Shown: positions 16,917 through 25,635, numbered from the stretch's first letter. The stretch is DNA of 64,000 nt from Nocardia vulneris (GCF_001613425.1 NZ_BDCI01000047.1:1-64000); one strand, 5' to 3'. A program made the numbers and translations. Notes: generated from the sequence alone by a model not told the origin.

Positions 16917-18436
16917 CGGACCTGCCGATCCGCGAAAGCCGCGGCCGCCTGGCCGGCCTCGCTCCAGGAGCCGGTCACTCGATCCGCGGCCAGGCGGCCG
17001 GAGATCAGCACCGGCGGTATCCCGACACCCGGAACGGTGGAACCGCCGGCCAGCACCACGTTCTCGACACCGCGAATCATGTTGGCGGGGCGGAATGGAC
17101 CCGTTTGCGCGAAGGTGTGCGCCAGCGCGAAGGGGCTGCCGTCGAGCATGTCCTGACGTGCCCAGTCCGCGGGTGTCACCACCTGCAGCACCTCCGCCCC
17201 GCGCAGCGCATCGGACCCCAGCCGCCGGCGCGCGATGGCGAGGATCTGCTCGGCGTATTCCGGACCTGTTCGGTCCCAATCTATGTCGCCACGGGACAGA
17301 TTCGGCGCGGGTGCGAGCAGGTAGAACAGGTCACGTCCCGGCGGGGCAAGCGAGGGATCCGCGGCGGTGGGCCGCGTGAGCAGCAGCGAGGGGTCGGACA
17401 TGACCCGCCCCTCGGAGGTGATGTCGCGGAAGACGCTTTCCCACGCCGCACCGAACAGCAGTGAATGGTGCGCGATCTCGCTGCCGCGGTCACAACCGAG
17501 GTGCAGGATCACCGCCGACGGAGCAGCGCGCACGGCGACCGGACGTCGCGAACGATGGCCGAGCAGAGCGTGGCTACGGTGCAGTTCGGTGCTCAGGACC
17601 ACTGCGTCACAAGCTATCTCGTCACCCTGAGCGGTGCGCACGGCGTGCACTCGACCGCCGGACCGGACCAGCTCCGTCACCGACGCGCCATAACGGAACC
17701 GCACACCGGCGTCGGTGGCCGCCGCCGCCAACGCGTCGGGTACCGCACGCATGCCCCCGCGCGGAAAGTACACCCCCGCCATGGTGTCCATGTGGGCGAT
17801 CACGGCGTAGGCCGCCAGCGCGCGCTGGGGGGCGACGCCGGCGTACAACGACTGAAAGGTGAAGACGCGCCGCAGGTCCGGGTCGCTGATGAACTCGGCG
17901 ACCTTGCGGTCCCAGCCGCGGAATCCGCCCAGGGCGACCAGCCGGGCCAGGGCGGGCGAAACCAGCGACAGCGGCGATTCGAAGTTCGACCCGATGAAAC
18001 GATCGAACTCTGCCGCATACAGCTTGCCCAGCCAGTCCCGCAGCCTGCGGTATCCCGCGGCTTGCTCGGATCCACCGAACGCGGCGACCTGCCGCGCCAT
18101 CTCCTCGGCGTCACTGTGCACGTCGAGCGTGCGGCCGTCGGCGAACCGCGCCTGATAGGCGGGAGTCACCGGGATCAGCTCCACCCGGTCCGCGGTCTTC
18201 TCCCCGACCGCCGCGAAAACGTCATCGAGCAGCTCGGGCATCGTGAGTACGGTCGGGCCGGTATCGATGCGATAGCCGTCGATATCGAGCCGACCCATCC
18301 GGCCGCCCGGCGTGGCGTCCCGCTCGACCACCGTGACCGAACGCCCGCGGCCGGCCAGGTGCAGCGCAGTGGACAGACCCGCCAGACCTGCGCCGACGAC
18401 AACGACATGATCGGTGCGGCCTTTTACGGTGCGCAT
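16913..18436 (-). CDS. crtI: Phytoene desaturase CrtI
   Basis: A 507-residue FAD enzyme. It introduces the double bonds that turn phytoene into lycopene. The dinucleotide motif VVVGAGLAGLSTALHLAGRG is at the N terminus, and the CrtI signature NVVLAGGSTVPGVGIPPVLI with a GRLAAD stretch is at the C terminus. Two adjacent ATG codons (18439, 18436) are possible; the second is used because GGGAG is 5 bases before it. It begins 14 bases after the crtE stop. Confidence 0.92.
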   Translation of the reverse strand: MRTVKGRTDHVVVVGAGLAGLSTALHLAGRGRSVTVVERDATPGGRMGRLDIDGYRIDTGPTVLTMPELLDDVFAAVGEKTADRVELIPVTPAYQARFADGRTLDVHSDAEEMARQVAAFGGSEQAAGYRRLRDWLGKLYAAEFDRFIGSNFESPLSLVSPALARLVALGGFRGWDRKVAEFISDPDLRRVFTFQSLYAGVAPQRALAAYAVIAHMDTMAGVYFPRGGMRAVPDALAAAATDAGVRFRYGASVTELVRSGGRVHAVRTAQGDEIACDAVVLSTELHRSHALLGHRSRRPVAVRAAPSAVILHLGCDRGSEIAHHSLLFGAAWESVFRDITSEGRVMSDPSLLLTRPTAADPSLAPPGRDLFYLLAPAPNLSRGDIDWDRTGPEYAEQILAIARRRLGSDALRGAEVLQVVTPADWARQDMLDGSPFALAHTFAQTGPFRPANMIRGVENVVLAGGSTVPGVGIPPVLISGRLAADRVTGSWSEAGQAAAAFADRQVR

Positions 18437-18449
18437 CATCTCTCCCTCG

Positions 18450-19562
18450 TCACAGCTGCCGCGCAGTGCACAGCAGCGCCATATGTTCCAGTGCCGCACG
18501 CCGATCCGCTGCCAGCGCGGCGGCGCCGAGCATCTCGGTGGCATCGGTCACCCGGTCGGCGATCATCGACTCGATGTACTCCGGCGCCCCGCTCGCCGCG
18601 ATCAACTCCCGGCAGCGCGCGATCGCGGCGGTGTCGAGCACCGGCTGACCGGTCAACTCCGCCAACTCGATTCGAGTAGCGCTGTCGGCCACCTCGAACG
18701 CGGTGACCACCACGCTGGTCGCTTTGTGCTGGCCGAGGTCGCTGTCTTCCGGCTTCCCGGTGACCGCGGCGGACCCGAAGATGCCGAGCAGATCGTCACG
18801 CAGCTGGAAGGCCTCGCCGATGAGCGTCCCGTAGTGGCCGAGCACGGTTCTCGTCGTCGCCGGGCAATCGGCCAGTGCCGCACCGAGTTCCAGCGGCCGG
18901 CGCACGGTGTAGTCGCCGGATTTCGCGCGTGCGATGGCCAGCACCGCGTCCAGGGTGGGCATTTCCCGGCTGTCGTTGGACAGGTCGGCGAACTGCCCCA
19001 CCGCCAATTCGATCCGCATCCGATCGTAGAGCGACCACAATCGCGCCAGCGCATCGGGCGCGAGTCCGCTGTCGCGCAACATCTGTTCGGCCCACACCAG
19101 GCACATGTCGCCGAGCAGAGTCGCTGCCGACGCGCCGAACCGGGCCGCCGACCCCGATCGGCCGTTCTTGTGATGCCGCTCGGCCAGTCGCAGATGGGCG
19201 GCCGCTTCGCCACGTCGCAGCATTCCCTCGTCCATCACATCGTCTTGCAGCAAAGCGAAGGCGTGCAGCAACTCCAGGCTGGCGGCCGCCCGCACGGCGG
19301 CCGGATCCGGCTCCTCCCCGCACAGCCAGCCCAGGTACATGAAGGTGGACCGCAGGCACTTGCCGCCGAGCACGTACTGCCGCAAGACCTCGTCGACACC
19401 CGTGCTCGCCAGCTCCTCGATTCGGGCCTGCCGTAAGAAGTCTTCGAGTTCGCCGAGCACGCGATCACGAAGCTCGTGCTGCCAGCGGGCGAAGTCGCGC
19501 CCACGATCCCACCCGGCCACCGTGCGCGGCGGTCCGACCGGATCGAAATACACTGTGCTCAC
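18450..19562 (-). CDS. crtE: Geranylgeranyl diphosphate synthase CrtE
   Basis: A 370-residue trans-prenyltransferase. The first Asp motif is LLQDDVMDEG near residue 105; the second is LRDDLLGIFG, the degenerate form usual in actinomycete CrtE. It condenses IPP with allylic diphosphates up to C20 for CrtB. The GTG start has GGAG about 8 bases upstream and overlaps the glycosyltransferase stop (GTGA). Confidence 0.9.
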   Translation of the reverse strand: MSTVYFDPVGPPRTVAGWDRGRDFARWQHELRDRVLGELEDFLRQARIEELASTGVDEVLRQYVLGGKCLRSTFMYLGWLCGEEPDPAAVRAAASLELLHAFALLQDDVMDEGMLRRGEAAAHLRLAERHHKNGRSGSAARFGASAATLLGDMCLVWAEQMLRDSGLAPDALARLWSLYDRMRIELAVGQFADLSNDSREMPTLDAVLAIARAKSGDYTVRRPLELGAALADCPATTRTVLGHYGTLIGEAFQLRDDLLGIFGSAAVTGKPEDSDLGQHKATSVVVTAFEVADSATRIELAELTGQPVLDTAAIARCRELIAASGAPEYIESMIADRVTDATEMLGAAALAADRRAALEHMALLCTARQL

Positions 19563-20881
19563 TGGGGTTCTCCGTTTCGGGTAGCCGCGACGCCGGGATC
19601 GGCTCGTTGCCTGGTATGAGCAGACGACACCCGCGCCAGCGCCGTGGCGATCGACTCGAACGGGGCGTATCCGGCGATCTCGGTGGCCATCCGCCGCGCC
19701 GCCGCGCGGAGGTGCGGAGCAGACGCGACGTGGTCGACGGCCGCCGCGAGCGCGGCGGGCCGGGGACGAGCGGTCCCCAGATCGACGCCGACGCCGGAAT
19801 AGGCGACACGGGAAGCGATTTCGGGTTTATCGGCGGTGTCGCCCGCGACGATCAGCGGCACGCCGTGCCGCAATGCCTGCTGCACGCCGCCGTACCCGCC
19901 GTTGGTGATCATCACATCCACGTGCGGCATCAAGTGTTCGTAGGGAACGAAGTCGGTGATGTACGCATTCGACGGAATCGGAGCAGCCGGCATCGGCGCA
20001 CCACCCGTACACGCGACGACCACCAGATCGTGGCGATCACGCAAAGCCGTCAACGTCGGCCGGATCAACTGGTCGAAATCGTTGTTGTCCCAAGTACCTT
20101 GGGTCACGTGCACCACCTTGCGGCCGGTACGCAACGCGTCCCACCACGCCGGCAACACCGGATCCGGGGCGGCGGCGGGCGGGATCGGCCCGGTGAAGAC
20201 CACCGAGCCGGGTAGGTCAGCCCGCGGGTACTCGAACCCGGGCACGGTGAACTGCAGGACCCGGTCGGCCAATACGGGCCAGTCCAGCAGAAAACGCGGC
20301 GCGGGACCTGCGCCGAGATCATGCAGCATCGCGTCGAGGCGGGTTTGCGCGCCGCGAAAGAGCAGTCGCTGCACGACGCGATTCATCGCTGTGTAGTCAC
20401 GCCCCGCGCGCGGCTGCCAGCCGGTGCCGAACGGCGCACAGTCCGCGCTCGACAACATCAGCGGCACGACGCCGCACGCGAGAACCGGTGGACGCGGCGC
20501 GACACCGAGGACGAGCGGAATCGCGCCGGTGAACATGACATCGACCAGCACCGCATCGAACTCGGCCCGCTCCAGCACGGCGTGCAGCGCGTGATACTGG
20601 GCGCGCAGTGGCGACAGGAAGCCGGTTCGCATCTCGATCGTGCCGGTTCGCCAGCGCCGCACCAGGTTCGGCGTTCGGCCGCGAACAGCCCGCACGCGCG
20701 CCACCTCGGCTTCGCGCGGCAAGGATGTCACCGGCACGCCTGACGCCCGGGCCGCGTCCACGAAGGCCGCGCCGGTCAGGAACCGCACGTCGTGACCACG
20801 CCGACGCAACTCGGCCGCGACCGCCAGCATCGGTGTCACATGTCCGGGAATCGGTGACGCCGCGATCAGATATCGAGCCAT
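19559..20881 (-). CDS. UGT/MGT-type glycosyltransferase, first gene of the carotenoid operon
   Basis: A 440-residue GT-B glycosyltransferase. The N terminus has the acceptor-side ASPIPGHVTPMLAVAAELRR, and the C-terminal half has VHVTQGTWDNNDF and the donor-binding NGGYGGVQQALRHGVPLIV. Relatives include macrolide glycosyltransferases and carotenoid glucosyltransferases (CrtX). Its place at the head of the crt operon suggests it adds sugar to a hydroxylated carotenoid or a related isoprenoid. ATG at 20881 has AAGGA at 9 bases. Confidence 0.8.
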   Translation of the reverse strand: MARYLIAASPIPGHVTPMLAVAAELRRRGHDVRFLTGAAFVDAARASGVPVTSLPREAEVARVRAVRGRTPNLVRRWRTGTIEMRTGFLSPLRAQYHALHAVLERAEFDAVLVDVMFTGAIPLVLGVAPRPPVLACGVVPLMLSSADCAPFGTGWQPRAGRDYTAMNRVVQRLLFRGAQTRLDAMLHDLGAGPAPRFLLDWPVLADRVLQFTVPGFEYPRADLPGSVVFTGPIPPAAAPDPVLPAWWDALRTGRKVVHVTQGTWDNNDFDQLIRPTLTALRDRHDLVVVACTGGAPMPAAPIPSNAYITDFVPYEHLMPHVDVMITNGGYGGVQQALRHGVPLIVAGDTADKPEIASRVAYSGVGVDLGTARPRPAALAAAVDHVASAPHLRAAARRMATEIAGYAPFESIATALARVSSAHTRQRADPGVAATRNGEPQ

Positions 20882-21020
20882 GCAACTGTTCCTTCGCTGG
20901 TCGCCAGGCAGGCGCCGGCCACGTCGAGCCCGGCGATCCGGACGGCGGGCGGCGGCGCTGCCGCCCGCCCCAGCAAGGCCTCGACGCCGCCGGAGCAGGG
21001 TCGCTGCCTCGCGTTCACCG

Positions 21021-21074
21021 CCTCCGTGCCGATTGACACCTCCGTGCCGATTGACACCTCCGTACCGATTGACA
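21021..21074. repeat. 18-bp tandem repeat, three copies, in the crt leader
   Basis: Three consecutive copies of CCTCCGTGCCGATTGACA; the third has A for G at one position. The array lies about 140-190 bases before the glycosyltransferase start, inside the untranslated leader expected from the promoter at 21141-21172. On the minus strand it could encode repeats of SIGTEV, but there is no supported gene. The remaining 20,882-21,364 region holds no gene I can support. Confidence 0.75.
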
Positions 21075-21140
21075 GGGCGCCGATCGGGAAGACCGTACGG
21101 GTGCGAACCCACGCAAGCTCCTCTCGGGCGGTTGAGACAC

Positions 21141-21172
21141 ATCCTACGCTAAACGATGCGAAAACGATGCAG
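21141..21172 (-). promoter_or_regulatory. Probable crt operon promoter with paired 11-bp LitR/CarH-type repeats
   Basis: Two adjacent 11-bp direct repeats, AAACGATGCGA and AAACGATGCAG (plus-strand reading, 9 of 11 identical), end 4 bases from a minus-strand TAGGAT box at 21146-21141. The repeats cover the place of the -35 element. The same arrangement precedes the MerR regulator gene. Known CarH proteins bind tandem 11-bp repeats, so these are likely operator sites. The transcript would have a leader of about 250 bases. Confidence 0.6.
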
Positions 21173-21364
21173 CATGTCGGCAGCATTGTCCGGTTCCTGA
21201 ACCTTCGGGCATCTACGTCAAACCCCTTGCGGCACAACATTGGAGCGCCGACAGGCCCGGATCGCTACCGAGCCACCCGTCGCGACGGGGCGCCGCGCAC
21301 ACCGGCACGGCCTTCCAGACTCTTTCAGAAACTTAATCATTTGCCAAGTCCTTTCCCTGACAAT

Positions 21365-22237
21365 TCAGCCGAGAAGGTCGATTGCCTCCTCCAGCGAGTC
21401 GACCCGAATCACCCCCTCGGGCAGGTCGTTCGCGCACCACCCGGGCCCCGCGGCGACGGTGCGAGCCGCAGTGTCGCGCACCGTCCGCGCCAGCTCCGGA
21501 CTCGCCGTTTCCCGAGTATGCGACCACAACACCGCGACACTGCCCGGCCCCTGTTTGGCCATCGCGTCGGCGAGCGCATCCGCCGGCACCGACGCGCCCA
21601 GCAGCACCGCGGGGACACCACGCTCGGCCAGCGCCGCACGCAGCACTTCCAGCGGCAGCGAGTGCGTCTCCCCCGCGACGCACGCGAGCACGACCACCGG
21701 CACACCGGCCACCGGCCGCAGCAACGGCACCACCCGGTGCAGACTGGTGGCCACCGCCCAGGACAACATGTGTTCGACGTCGATCAATCGATCGCCGTCG
21801 GCCTGCCGCCGCTCGATTTCGGCAAACGCCGGACGGCACAACCGATTCCACGTCGCGACGACGCCGTAGCCGACGAAATGACCGATGATCGCCGCCAGCA
21901 GTTCCGTAGGGTCCAGGCGCTCCGCGGCCGCCAGCACGGGCGCCGTATCGCCGAGCGCGGGTACCGGAACAGAGACCGCCCGCGCCGCTCGGGCGGCATT
22001 GCCAGGACTCGCCCCGGCCCGCACCAGCCCCACCATCCGCGTGATCACGGCGAGATCGGTCTGCGAATAATGCCGATGCCTGCCCGGCCGATGCAGGGAC
22101 GGGCCGAGACCATAGCGCTGCGTCCAGCTGCGCAAGGTCGCGACGGGGATCCCGACCATCCGCGCCGCCTGCCCCACGGTGTATTCGACGGCGGGCGCAC
22201 GGGAGCTACCCCTTCCCGCGCCCTCGATGTCGTTCAC
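21365..22237 (-). CDS. MerR-type regulator with cobalamin-binding domain (LitR/CarH-like)
   Basis: A 290-residue regulator. The N-terminal MerR helix-turn-helix (EYTVGQAARMVGIPVATLRSW then RYGLGPSLHRPGRHRHYS) is followed by a helical bundle and a Rossmann-like B12-binding domain. The B12 lower-ligand motif is present as GETHSLPL. Of the CarH upper-side W-x9-EH motif, the EH is present (IDVEHMLSW), but the Trp position is Gln and the next residue is Ala rather than His. It probably represses its own gene and the crt operon. GTG start with a weak GGTGA upstream. Confidence 0.8.
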   Translation of the reverse strand: MNDIEGAGRGSSRAPAVEYTVGQAARMVGIPVATLRSWTQRYGLGPSLHRPGRHRHYSQTDLAVITRMVGLVRAGASPGNAARAARAVSVPVPALGDTAPVLAAAERLDPTELLAAIIGHFVGYGVVATWNRLCRPAFAEIERRQADGDRLIDVEHMLSWAVATSLHRVVPLLRPVAGVPVVVLACVAGETHSLPLEVLRAALAERGVPAVLLGASVPADALADAMAKQGPGSVAVLWSHTRETASPELARTVRDTAARTVAAGPGWCANDLPEGVIRVDSLEEAIDLLG

Positions 22238-22304
22238 GAACCATCACCGAGCGCAACCGGGCGGCCAGGCACCATCGCGTCTCCTCAGATCGGTTCTTTG
22301 CTGC

Positions 22305-22337
22305 ACGATACCAACTAACGATGCACTATTGATGCAA
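22305..22337 (-). promoter_or_regulatory. Probable promoter of the MerR gene with paired 11-bp repeats
   Basis: Two adjacent 11-bp repeats, TAACGATGCAC and TATTGATGCAA (plus-strand reading, 22316-22337). They lie 5 bases from a minus-strand TATCGT box at 22310-22305. Spacing, unit length and core GATGC match the site before the crt operon. This suggests autoregulation and shared control. The divergent secreted-protein gene begins 120 bases further on, so it may also be affected. Confidence 0.6.
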
Positions 22338-22457
22338 GGTAGCCTGGCGGATATAGTTCATTTGCTTAACTATTAACTGTTTGAGATTGTTGGCGGAGGG
22401 CAACCGGCTGGTGGATGGCCACCTTGTGGCAAAGATCGACAGACTTAGGGAGAACCC

Positions 22458-22958
22458 ATGTTCCACAACACTTCTCGCCGATTGACCGCAAGCCTGCTCG
22501 GGCTCGGCCTCTCGACCGTGGGCGCAGCCTGGATCGCCGCACCGCAGGCCGCGGCCGCACCCGCGGTGGATTGCCGCGCGCCGGGCGCCAGTCGGGTCGT
22601 CGGTGCGCTCGATGGGGCGCAGTGCGGGGCGAGCAGCGTCGACGGCAGCGCCGCTGCGGCGTTCGGCTTCGACGGCGCCGCCTACGCCGATGCCGGGCCC
22701 GCGAGCCTGGCGCTGGCGCTCGCGCAGAACGGCGGCACCGCCACGGCACGATCGCAGTCCCTGGCAGGTCCGGCCGCCATCGCCATCGGCCCCGGAGCCA
22801 CCGTCAACGCCGCCGGCGTGCGCCCGGGACTGTCGATCGCCATCGCCGGGCCGGGAGCCACCGTCGAATTGACCGGACAGACCGGACCCACCTGCGGCGG
22901 TGGACTCGCGTTCGCCGGTGACTTCCAGACATTGCAAGGGTGTCTGTCCACCCGGTGA
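22458..22958 (+). CDS. Secreted DUF6764-like protein
   Basis: A 166-residue protein with a clear signal peptide: basic start, hydrophobic ASLLGLGLSTVGAAWIA, cleavage expected after AAAA before PAVDC. The mature part is rich in Ala and Gly and repeats a short pattern (IAIGPGATVNAAGV, then IAIAGPGATVELTG), with four Cys residues that could form disulfides. It resembles the actinomycete DUF6764 group; function unknown. It is divergent from the B12-type regulator. Confidence 0.75.
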   Translation: MFHNTSRRLTASLLGLGLSTVGAAWIAAPQAAAAPAVDCRAPGASRVVGALDGAQCGASSVDGSAAAAFGFDGAAYADAGPASLALALAQNGGTATARSQSLAGPAAIAIGPGATVNAAGVRPGLSIAIAGPGATVELTGQTGPTCGGGLAFAGDFQTLQGCLSTR

Positions 22959-23057
22959 CCCGGCGCAATTCATTGCGTCGACGCGAGGTCGCACCGGCGG
23001 CCTCGCGTCGACGGCGGGTCCACGACTTCGACGCATCCGACGATCAAAGGGGTTCTT

Positions 23058-23933
23058 ATGCAAGCGGGTCAGCCGAGCCGGACCGCGTTGGGCGCTGCCC
23101 GCGGGCGCGCGGCGCATCAAAGCGCCGACGAACCAGTGATCTTTCACGATCCGCTGGCTGTTCCGATCGCCGAGGCGGCCGCCGCACTATCGGCCGAAGA
23201 CCGCGAAGTGCCATGGGAAGCAAGGCTTTTCCTCGCGATGCGGCACCGCTTCGCCGAGGACGAACTCGCCGCCCGCGCGGATGACGTGCGTCAGGTCGTG
23301 GTTCTGGGCGCCGGCCTGGACACCTTCGGAGTGCGCAGCACCGCTCCGAACGTGACGGTCTTCGAGGTCGATCACCCCGACACCCAGGCCTGGAAACGGG
23401 ACCGCCTCACCGAGGCCCGGATACCCGTGCCCGCATCGTTGCGTTTCGTAGCAGTGGATTTCGAGACCGACTCACTCTCGACTCGGCTGCGCGAGTCCGG
23501 ATTCGATCCCGCCGCGCCGACCTTCTTCCTCTGGTTGGGTGTGGTCCAATACCTCACCGACGCAGCGATCGACACCACCCTGGGTTTCATCGCCGGCCTG
23601 CCCGCGCCGAGTCAGTTGATCATCGACTACAGCGAGCCGATATCGGCGCTGCCCCCGGACAATCGGGCCATGGTCGAAGTCCTCGCCGGAGTCATGGCGG
23701 CCATCGGCGAGCCATGGCTGTCGCTGTTCACCGCAGACGAAATCGCGGCCAAGCTGACCGAATTCGGCTTCGACGATATCGAGGACCTCGACTGGCCGGA
23801 CATGATCGCCCGCTTCGCACCGGACAGCACCGCCACAGATCAGGTCGGCGGGCATGTCCTTCGAGCCGCACATCCAGGTCACCAGGCCGCCGAAGCAGCA
23901 CCCGAAAGGACAGAAGATGAGCGTCACGAATAG
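23058..23933 (+). CDS. SAM-dependent methyltransferase, leucine carboxymethyltransferase (PPM1) family
   Basis: A 291-residue class I methyltransferase of the LCM group common in mycobacteria and Nocardia. Landmarks are the SAM loop VVVLGAGLDTFGVRS, FEVDHPDTQAWKRDRL, and LWLGVVQYLTD. Despite the family name, most actinomycete members have unknown small-molecule substrates. ATG start with AAAGGGG a few bases upstream. Its last 17 bases overlap the TspO gene. Confidence 0.85.
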   Translation: MQAGQPSRTALGAARGRAAHQSADEPVIFHDPLAVPIAEAAAALSAEDREVPWEARLFLAMRHRFAEDELAARADDVRQVVVLGAGLDTFGVRSTAPNVTVFEVDHPDTQAWKRDRLTEARIPVPASLRFVAVDFETDSLSTRLRESGFDPAAPTFFLWLGVVQYLTDAAIDTTLGFIAGLPAPSQLIIDYSEPISALPPDNRAMVEVLAGVMAAIGEPWLSLFTADEIAAKLTEFGFDDIEDLDWPDMIARFAPDSTATDQVGGHVLRAAHPGHQAAEAAPERTEDERHE

Positions 23934-24405
23934 TTTTCGACCACCCACGCCCGCCACGCTGCTACGCACCGGCGCAGCAGTCGCGGCGACCGCGCTGATC
24001 GGTTCGGCTGCGGCAGGACCGGGATCGGCGTGGTATCGGCGGGTGGACAAGCCTGGCTACCAACCACCGTCGGCCGTGTTCCCGATCGCCTGGACGCTGC
24101 TCTACGGCGATATCGCGGTAACCAGCGCCTACGCGCTCGACAACGCCGCCGAGCCCGAAAAGCGCTCACTCCGAGCAGCTTTGGCGGTGAACCTGGTCTT
24201 GAACGCGAGCTGGAGCTGGGTATTCTTCCGCGCCCATCGCCTCGGCGCCGCCACGGCCGTCGCCGCCGCGCTCACCGCCAGCAGCGCCGACCTCAGCCGA
24301 CGAGTCGCCACAACCCACCCCGTCGGCCGGGCCTGCGCCGCCTACCCGGCGTGGTGCGCCTTCGCAACCGTGCTCTCGGCCGGCATCTGGCGCCGCAACC
24401 GCTGA
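23917..24405 (+). CDS. tspO: TspO/MBR-family membrane protein
   Basis: A 162-residue protein with five predicted membrane helices and the TspO signature: WYRRVDKPGYQPPSAVFPIAW, then the Trp/Asn-rich NASWSWVFFRAHRLG. TspO proteins bind porphyrins and affect stress or light-regulated pigment genes in some bacteria. The ATG at 23917 has AAAGGA at 7 bases, better than a start 63 bases upstream. Overlap with the methyltransferase end implies one transcript. Closeness to the crt locus is suggestive. Confidence 0.85.
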   Translation: MSVTNSFRPPTPATLLRTGAAVAATALIGSAAAGPGSAWYRRVDKPGYQPPSAVFPIAWTLLYGDIAVTSAYALDNAAEPEKRSLRAALAVNLVLNASWSWVFFRAHRLGAATAVAAALTASSADLSRRVATTHPVGRACAAYPAWCAFATVLSAGIWRRNR

Positions 24406-24451
24406 TCCACCCGCCGAGCGGCGCTAGCCGGAGATCTTGTTGCGCACTGGC

Positions 24452-25615
24452 TCAGTCGAGTTTCGCGAAGAAGGTGCGCAGGTCTGCGATGAGCGAGTCG
24501 GGGGCTTCCATGGCCAGGAAGTGGCCGCCGTGGTCGAGTTCGGTCCAGCGGACGATGTGGTGGTCGCGTTCGGCCCAGCGGCGGATGGTGACGTCGTGGG
24601 CGGAGACCAGCACGGCGGTGGGCACGGTGCTGCGCACGGCGGTCGACCAGTCCGCACCGCTCCACACGTTCGCGACGACGTCCTCGTAATAGACCTGAGC
24701 CGCCGAACCCGCGGTGCCGGTCAGCCAATACAGCGAGATGTCGAGGAGGATGCGATCACGGTCGATGCTGTCCTCGGGCAGACCGTCTTCGGGCATGGTC
24801 AGCTCCTTGAACTTCTCCACGATCCAGGCGAGCTGACCCACCGGCGAATCGTGCAGCCCGTACGTCACCGTCTGCGGCCGCTTCGAATTGCATTGCAAGT
24901 ACGCATCGTTGAAGTTCATCATGCGGTCCCAGCGTTGCTGTTCGACCTCGCTCAGCCCGTCCATCTCGCCGTCGGCCCCGATCGGGAACGTGATCATCGC
25001 GCCGACGTGAATGCCGACCACATGTTCCGGGTACTGCCTGCCGAGGTGCGGGGCGACGAAAGCGCCGGTGTCATAGCCGTGCACCCCGTAGTGGTCGTAT
25101 CCGAGCCGAGTCATCAACTGGCCGAACACCGTTGCCATCTTGCCGGTGCTCATGCCCGGACCGGCCAGCGGTGTGGAGAACCCGAAGCCGGGCAGCGACG
25201 GGATGACCAGGTGGCAGGCTTCGGCCGGATCCCCACCGTGCGCAACGGGATTCGACAGCGGGCCGATCACGTCGAGAAAGTCGGTGAATCCACCCGGCCA
25301 TCCGTGTAGCAGCAGCAACGGCGTCGCATCCGGCTCCGGCGAGCGGACGTGCAGGAAGTGGACATTCTGCCCGTCCACCGTGGTCATGAACTGCGGGAGT
25401 TCGTTGAGCATCGATTCCTGCGCCCGCCAGTCGAATTCGGTGCGCCAATAGTCGGCAAGCTCCTTCAGGTATTCGACCGGAACGCCGCGACTCCAGCCGA
25501 CGCCGGGCACCTCGCCGGGCCAGCGGGTGTTGGCGAGCCGAGCGTGCAGGTCATCGAGTTCGGTCTGCGGAAACTCGATACGGAAGGGGCGGATGCTGTC
25601 CGGGGTGTTTGTCAT
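24452..25615 (-). CDS. Epoxide hydrolase (EHN-domain alpha/beta hydrolase)
   Basis: A 387-residue hydrolase with the N-terminal epoxide-hydrolase domain (PFRIEFPQTELDDLHARLAN) and the oxyanion HGWPGGFTDFL. The nucleophile elbow is seen as HGYDTGAF, giving Asp as nucleophile, and a late GGHFLAMEAP supplies the His. Such enzymes open epoxides in xenobiotics or terpenoids. The ATG has TACCGT 7 bases before it, implying a leaderless mRNA. A palindrome lies in the -35 region. Confidence 0.85.
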   Translation of the reverse strand: MTNTPDSIRPFRIEFPQTELDDLHARLANTRWPGEVPGVGWSRGVPVEYLKELADYWRTEFDWRAQESMLNELPQFMTTVDGQNVHFLHVRSPEPDATPLLLLHGWPGGFTDFLDVIGPLSNPVAHGGDPAEACHLVIPSLPGFGFSTPLAGPGMSTGKMATVFGQLMTRLGYDHYGVHGYDTGAFVAPHLGRQYPEHVVGIHVGAMITFPIGADGEMDGLSEVEQQRWDRMMNFNDAYLQCNSKRPQTVTYGLHDSPVGQLAWIVEKFKELTMPEDGLPEDSIDRDRILLDISLYWLTGTAGSAAQVYYEDVVANVWSGADWSTAVRSTVPTAVLVSAHDVTIRRWAERDHHIVRWTELDHGGHFLAMEAPDSLIADLRTFFAKLD

Positions 25616-25635
25616 GACGCCGACGGTATGGAGCG

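Noticed and set aside
21000..21240. A minus-strand protein with SIGTEV repeats before the glycosyltransferase
   Set aside because: It has no ribosome binding site or family, and the repeat is better seen as DNA-level tandem duplication in a leader.
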